A stretch of 10,366 nt of DNA from Flammeovirgaceae bacterium UBA2786 (GTDB taxonomy: Bacteria > Bacteroidota > Bacteroidia > Cytophagales > Cyclobacteriaceae). Below the pieces are notes generated by a model, which searched no databases, was not told the origin of the DNA, and saw nothing but the letters and a program-made list of their open reading frames with translations. The stretch covers positions 209,413 to 219,778 of the forward strand of contig DEIA01000032.1 in NCBI GenBank assembly GCA_002352225.1, read 5' to 3'. Below, piece by piece: positions 8,007 through 10,366 of this stretch (positions are counted from its first letter, which is position 1; the number at the start of each line of letters is the position of its first letter). Position numbers and translations under genes: made by a program.

Positions 8007-10366
8007 GCTTTTTTGGTGTTGGTTACGCGTGCATCTATACCCGGATAATTTTCGCAGGTTTTTTGCCATGGATAATCTTCCAGGTTACCTACGTAAATTT
8101 CCCATTCATCTTTAGTGAGATTTCGTTGTACTCTTTCACAAAGCAGTGATGCCATTCCATTAAAGTCGGTAGGGTAGGCGTGAATGGTTTGGTCAATTCC
8201 TTTTACGGTTTCGCGCACACTGTTTATACCGGCTAATAATTGCGAATCGTCTGGCGAGAAGGTTACGCTCCAAACCCAATCGTGGTCGCTAACGGTAATG
8301 GGTTGTTCATTCAGTTTCCTGAAATTCCAGAGTCTTACAGAATAGTCTTTACTGGCTGAAGCCATAAATGTTCCGGCATGGTTGAACTTAATGTCTTCAA
8401 TCTGCGAAGAGTGACCGGGCAAATCGCGGATTACAATTCCATTGCTTACAATTTTTAACAACCCGTTGCGGCTGCCTACCACAATCTGGCGCCCATCGGG
8501 AGCAAAACACACGGCCGATAGCCAGGTTGAGATACTCAACCTGGTAACTGCAAAGTTTTTATTGATGTCCCATATATAGAGGGTGCCTTTATCGCCAGCG
8601 CCTGCCAGCAGGGTTCCGTTATTATTCAAATCCAATGAAACAATTTTTTCATCTGGGGTAATAACCTCGCGGACGGTCGTAAGATCAGAATACTTTATGC
8701 TAAGCCCCGAATTATCGCGTGCGTAAAACCCTTTGCCATCGGGTGTGAAGTGAAGGTTTTCGATATTGTACCTAAAACCCGGAATTTTTCTGGCCGGTAC
8801 AGATAGGTTGCGCAGGTCATACAGTTCGGCATAATTTGCCTCGGGGTTAGAAGGGTATAGGCCGCCCACTACCAACGTATTTCCATCAGGACTAATGTCT
8901 AATGTAAATACCATATAGTCCTGCCGTTTGTCTACAATCATTTCTGCATTCCATTGCTGGTTTGCAAAATTCCAGCGGATAATACGGCCATCGCTTCCGC
9001 CCGAGTAGATAACGTTACCTTTATCAGAGGTTTTAAGAACGCGTGCCGCGCCATTGGTGTGAGCTTGTAAACTTTTGGTTAGGGGTTCTTCCCAGTTTTT
9101 AAGTGCGGTATATAATCCGCCATATACATCGCTGTTATATTCGTAGCCGCCATACTTTTTGTTAAACACATAAGCTTGTTGCGCTACTAAACCCTCCAAA
9201 GCAAGATCGTTGCCCAGTTCTTTTGATTTGATTGCCATAGCTTTTGCGGCTGCCAGGTATTTTTCGCGCTCGGCACGTTCAGCATTCCGGTCAGCACGTT
9301 CGGCATTGGCATTGGCTTCACCTTCTGCTTTGCGAGCTGCAATTGCATTTAAATCAGCTTGTGCTTTCTGTTTTTTTGCCTCAGCCTCGGCAAGTTCAGC
9401 CTGTACTCTTCGCTTTTCAGCCTCTTCTCTCTGAAGTGCTTCGGCCTCCCGTGCTTTTATAGCAACTAACCTGGCCGAATCAGCTGCATCTCTTTCTCTC
9501 TGTGCTATCTCTTTTTGTCTTAGGGCTTCAGTTTCATTTAGCTTAGCTAATTTCTCATTGTTTATGGCAATTTCAGCCTGCCGCTCTGCCTCTGCCTGTT
9601 GCATAAAGGCATACACAAATGCTACCAGCGCAATTGCTGCCAATGAACCAAACACAATGGCGGTAATGCGGGCGCGTTGCAGTTTGCGTTTGGCCTCCAG
9701 TTCTTTAATGCGCTGTTCGGTATCAAATTCTTTCTTGGAATATTCCAGGAAGATCATGGTTCGCTCAAAGGCCGGATGGTAGCGTTGGCCCCACACCAAA
9801 GTAGGTTTGTGTTTGGCTTGCCAGTTAAGCGCTAACTGCAAATCGGGCGGGCGCCACAGGCCGGCTTTACCTACCTGGTATTGCGAGGAGGCTTCGGCCA
9901 AACGTAAATACATTTGTACGGCCTCACTCTCATCATCCACCCAGTGTTTCAGACGCACCCAAATGCGCATCAAACTTTCGTGCGAGATGTCGATCATCGA
10001 CTTAGAGCCTAATTCAATGCCGTACGCTGGTGTTAACAATGAGCGACCCGGTTCGCGGAATTTTTCAATTACGGCTACTACATCGGCTTCCGATACATCG
10101 GCAATGGATGCAATTTCATTTAAGCGTGTCGGCCTTCGAATACCAAAATTCTCGCCTCGCTTTTCGGTAATGGCTTTAAACAGGATTTCGCAAATGCGTT
10201 GCTGCTCTTCATCTAACTCGTCATACGCTTCGTTGGCATGCATCGAAAGCGCTTCCGACATGGTACCGATGGCCTCATAATGTTTCAGGTCAACCGGTTC
10301 GCTTTCGTAGTCGCGGTATTTGGCCCAATAACTCCAGGTGCGCATGAGTGCGTGTTGCAGAATGGG
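7997..10366 (-). CDS. nSTAND NTPase with transmembrane helix, coiled coil and WD40 propeller (5' partial)
   Basis: The reading frame is open to the window edge. The first visible residues, PILQHALMRTW, match the conserved tail of the NTPase module in bacterial nSTAND1-type proteins, so the Met at 10345 is internal and the Walker A/B part and any effector domain lie outside. Visible residues: winged-helix/helical segment about 1-150 with a DISHESLMRIW motif (His129), a basic stretch (KRKLQRAR) then one transmembrane helix at 234-255, a coiled coil at 256-385, a helical linker with YGGYEYNSDVYGGLYTAL, about seven WD40 blades at 432-733, and a helical tail with Cys743 and Cys771. STAND proteins are signal-triggered NTPase switches in which the repeat domain usually senses the ligand. 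Basic residues before the helix suggest the NTPase is cytoplasmic and the WD40 periplasmic (inference). It is the first visible gene of the operon; its stop is 3 bp from the next start. Confidence 0.92.
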   Translation of the reverse strand, partial: PILQHALMRTWSYWAKYRDYESEPVDLKHYEAIGTMSEALSMHANEAYDELDEEQQRICEILFKAITEKRGENFGIRRPTRLNEIASIADVSEADVVAVIEKFREPGRSLLTPAYGIELGSKSMIDISHESLMRIWVRLKHWVDDESEAVQMYLRLAEASSQYQVGKAGLWRPPDLQLALNWQAKHKPTLVWGQRYHPAFERTMIFLEYSKKEFDTEQRIKELEAKRKLQRARITAIVFGSLAAIALVAFVYAFMQQAEAERQAEIAINNEKLAKLNETEALRQKEIAQRERDAADSARLVAIKAREAEALQREEAEKRRVQAELAEAEAKKQKAQADLNAIAARKAEGEANANAERADRNAERAEREKYLAAAKAMAIKSKELGNDLALEGLVAQQAYVFNKKYGGYEYNSDVYGGLYTALKNWEEPLTKSLQAHTNGAARVLKTSDKGNVIYSGGSDGRIIRWNFANQQWNAEMIVDKRQDYMVFTLDISPDGNTLVVGGLYPSNPEANYAELYDLRNLSVPARKIPGFRYNIENLHFTPDGKGFYARDNSGLSIKYSDLTTVREVITPDEKIVSLDLNNNGTLLAGAGDKGTLYIWDINKNFAVTRLSISTWLSAVCFAPDGRQIVVGSRNGLLKIVSNGIVIRDLPGHSSQIEDIKFNHAGTFMASASKDYSVRLWNFRKLNEQPITVSDHDWVWSVTFSPDDSQLLAGINSVRETVKGIDQTIHAYPTDFNGMASLLCERVQRNLTKDEWEIYVGNLEDYPWQKTCENYPGIDARVTNTKKAGK
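8168..9073 (-). other. WD40 beta-propeller (about seven blades)
   Basis: Blade-like repeats can be read in order: the first contains SGGSDGRIIRWNF, later ones contain ISPDGNTLVVGG, FTPDGKGFYARD, NNNGTLLAGAGDKGTLYIWD, FAPDGRQIVVGS, GTFMASASKDYSVRLWNF and FSPDDSQLLAGINS. Seven units would close one propeller. Blades 2, 3 and 5 are degenerate at the WD position. In STAND proteins this domain is the usual ligand or partner sensor. The tail after it (LLCERVQRNLTKDEW) resembles the helical cap often seen after WD40 repeats in this receptor type. Confidence 0.85.
9212..9601 (-). other. Ala/Glu/Arg/Lys-rich coiled coil of the STAND protein
   Basis: About 130 residues after the membrane helix are dominated by A, E, R, K and Q with no proline or aromatic residue until the EKYLAAAK segment. 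Examples are QAEIAINNEKLAKL and EKRRVQAELAEAEAKKQ. This pattern indicates a long helix, probably a coiled coil or stalk that separates the membrane from the WD40 propeller and may drive oligomerisation. Confidence 0.85.
9266..9307 (-). repeat. Tandem 21-bp repeat inside the coiled coil
   Basis: Two adjacent 21-bp units (9287-9307 and 9266-9286) match at 17 of 21 bases by hand comparison and encode NAERADR then NAERAER. The seven-residue unit equals one coiled-coil heptad, so unit gain or loss would change stalk length without breaking frame. Confidence 0.7.
9602..9667 (-). other. Predicted transmembrane helix of the STAND protein
   Basis: A 22-residue uncharged hydrophobic segment, starting ITAIVFGSLAAIAL and ending VYAFM, follows the basic stretch KRKLQRAR and precedes QQAEAERQ. 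By the positive-inside rule the NTPase side is cytoplasmic and the coiled coil plus WD40 side is periplasmic. The opposite topology cannot be excluded from sequence alone. Confidence 0.85.
9917..10366 (-). other. STAND winged-helix / NTPase C-terminal segment
   Basis: This is the C-terminal end of the nSTAND core. It begins with LQHALMRTW, continues through a helical block with RRPTRLNEIA and a PGRSLLTP turn, and ends with DISHESLMRIW. In characterised STAND ATPases the winged helix commonly carries a histidine that contacts the nucleotide; His129 of the visible fragment is the candidate. The assignment rests on motif recognition, not on a profile search. Confidence 0.8.

Noticed and set aside
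9210..9434. Plus-strand Ala/Ser/Phe-rich frames opposite the coiled coil
   Set aside because: Low-complexity shadow of the Ala/Glu/Arg repeat codons on the other strand.
9807..10280. Plus-strand open frame of 157 codons
   Set aside because: Antisense to the winged-helix segment of the STAND gene, whose motifs (LQHALMRTW, HESLMRIW) show the minus strand is the coding one.
10343..10345. ATG at 10345 as the start of the STAND gene
   Set aside because: The frame stays open upstream and the residues before it (PILQHAL) belong to the conserved family motif, so the gene is cut by the window edge.

Overview
The window reads as a piece of a Bacteroidota chromosome, most likely from a Cytophagales-like gliding or T9SS-using bacterium. 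The evidence is a large secreted multidomain protein that runs into an ITIYPNPANE motif typical of the start of a type IX secretion system (T9SS) type A sorting domain, PKD, TIG and Big_5-type adhesin modules, MKK-type signal peptides, a Bacteroidota-style lipoprotein, and an nSTAND-WD40 receptor of a form common in that phylum. Genus assignment is inference only.

All coding is on the minus strand, so the transcript reads from high to low coordinates, and the window is almost entirely coding. In transcription order it holds: (1) the C-terminal 789 residues of a STAND NTPase with a winged-helix segment, one transmembrane helix, a long Ala/Glu/Arg coiled coil and a WD40 propeller (10366-7997, 5' end outside the window); (2) a 358-residue outer-membrane beta-barrel protein with a helical periplasmic N-terminal part (7993-6917); (3) a 448-residue lipoprotein with propeller-like repeats (6920-5574); (4) a giant T9SS cargo or adhesin, 1855 residues of which are visible (5567-3, C-terminal end outside the window). 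The largest gene has its stop codon beyond position 1; I checked its frame triplet by triplet and found no stop from 5567 to 3.

The junctions are 3 bp, a 4-bp ATGA overlap, and 6 bp, so the four genes are almost certainly one operon whose promoter lies beyond position 10366 and whose terminator lies before position 1. There is no intergenic stretch long enough for an internal control region, and I saw no RNA gene, insertion sequence, CRISPR array, integrase or origin.

Taken together the operon spans the whole envelope: a membrane-anchored STAND signalling protein whose WD40 domain is predicted to face the periplasm, an outer-membrane barrel, a lipoprotein and a secreted surface protein. My working hypothesis is a surface-sensing or surface-assembly module in which the STAND protein monitors the co-encoded envelope components. 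That function is inferred from context and is not shown by the sequence alone.
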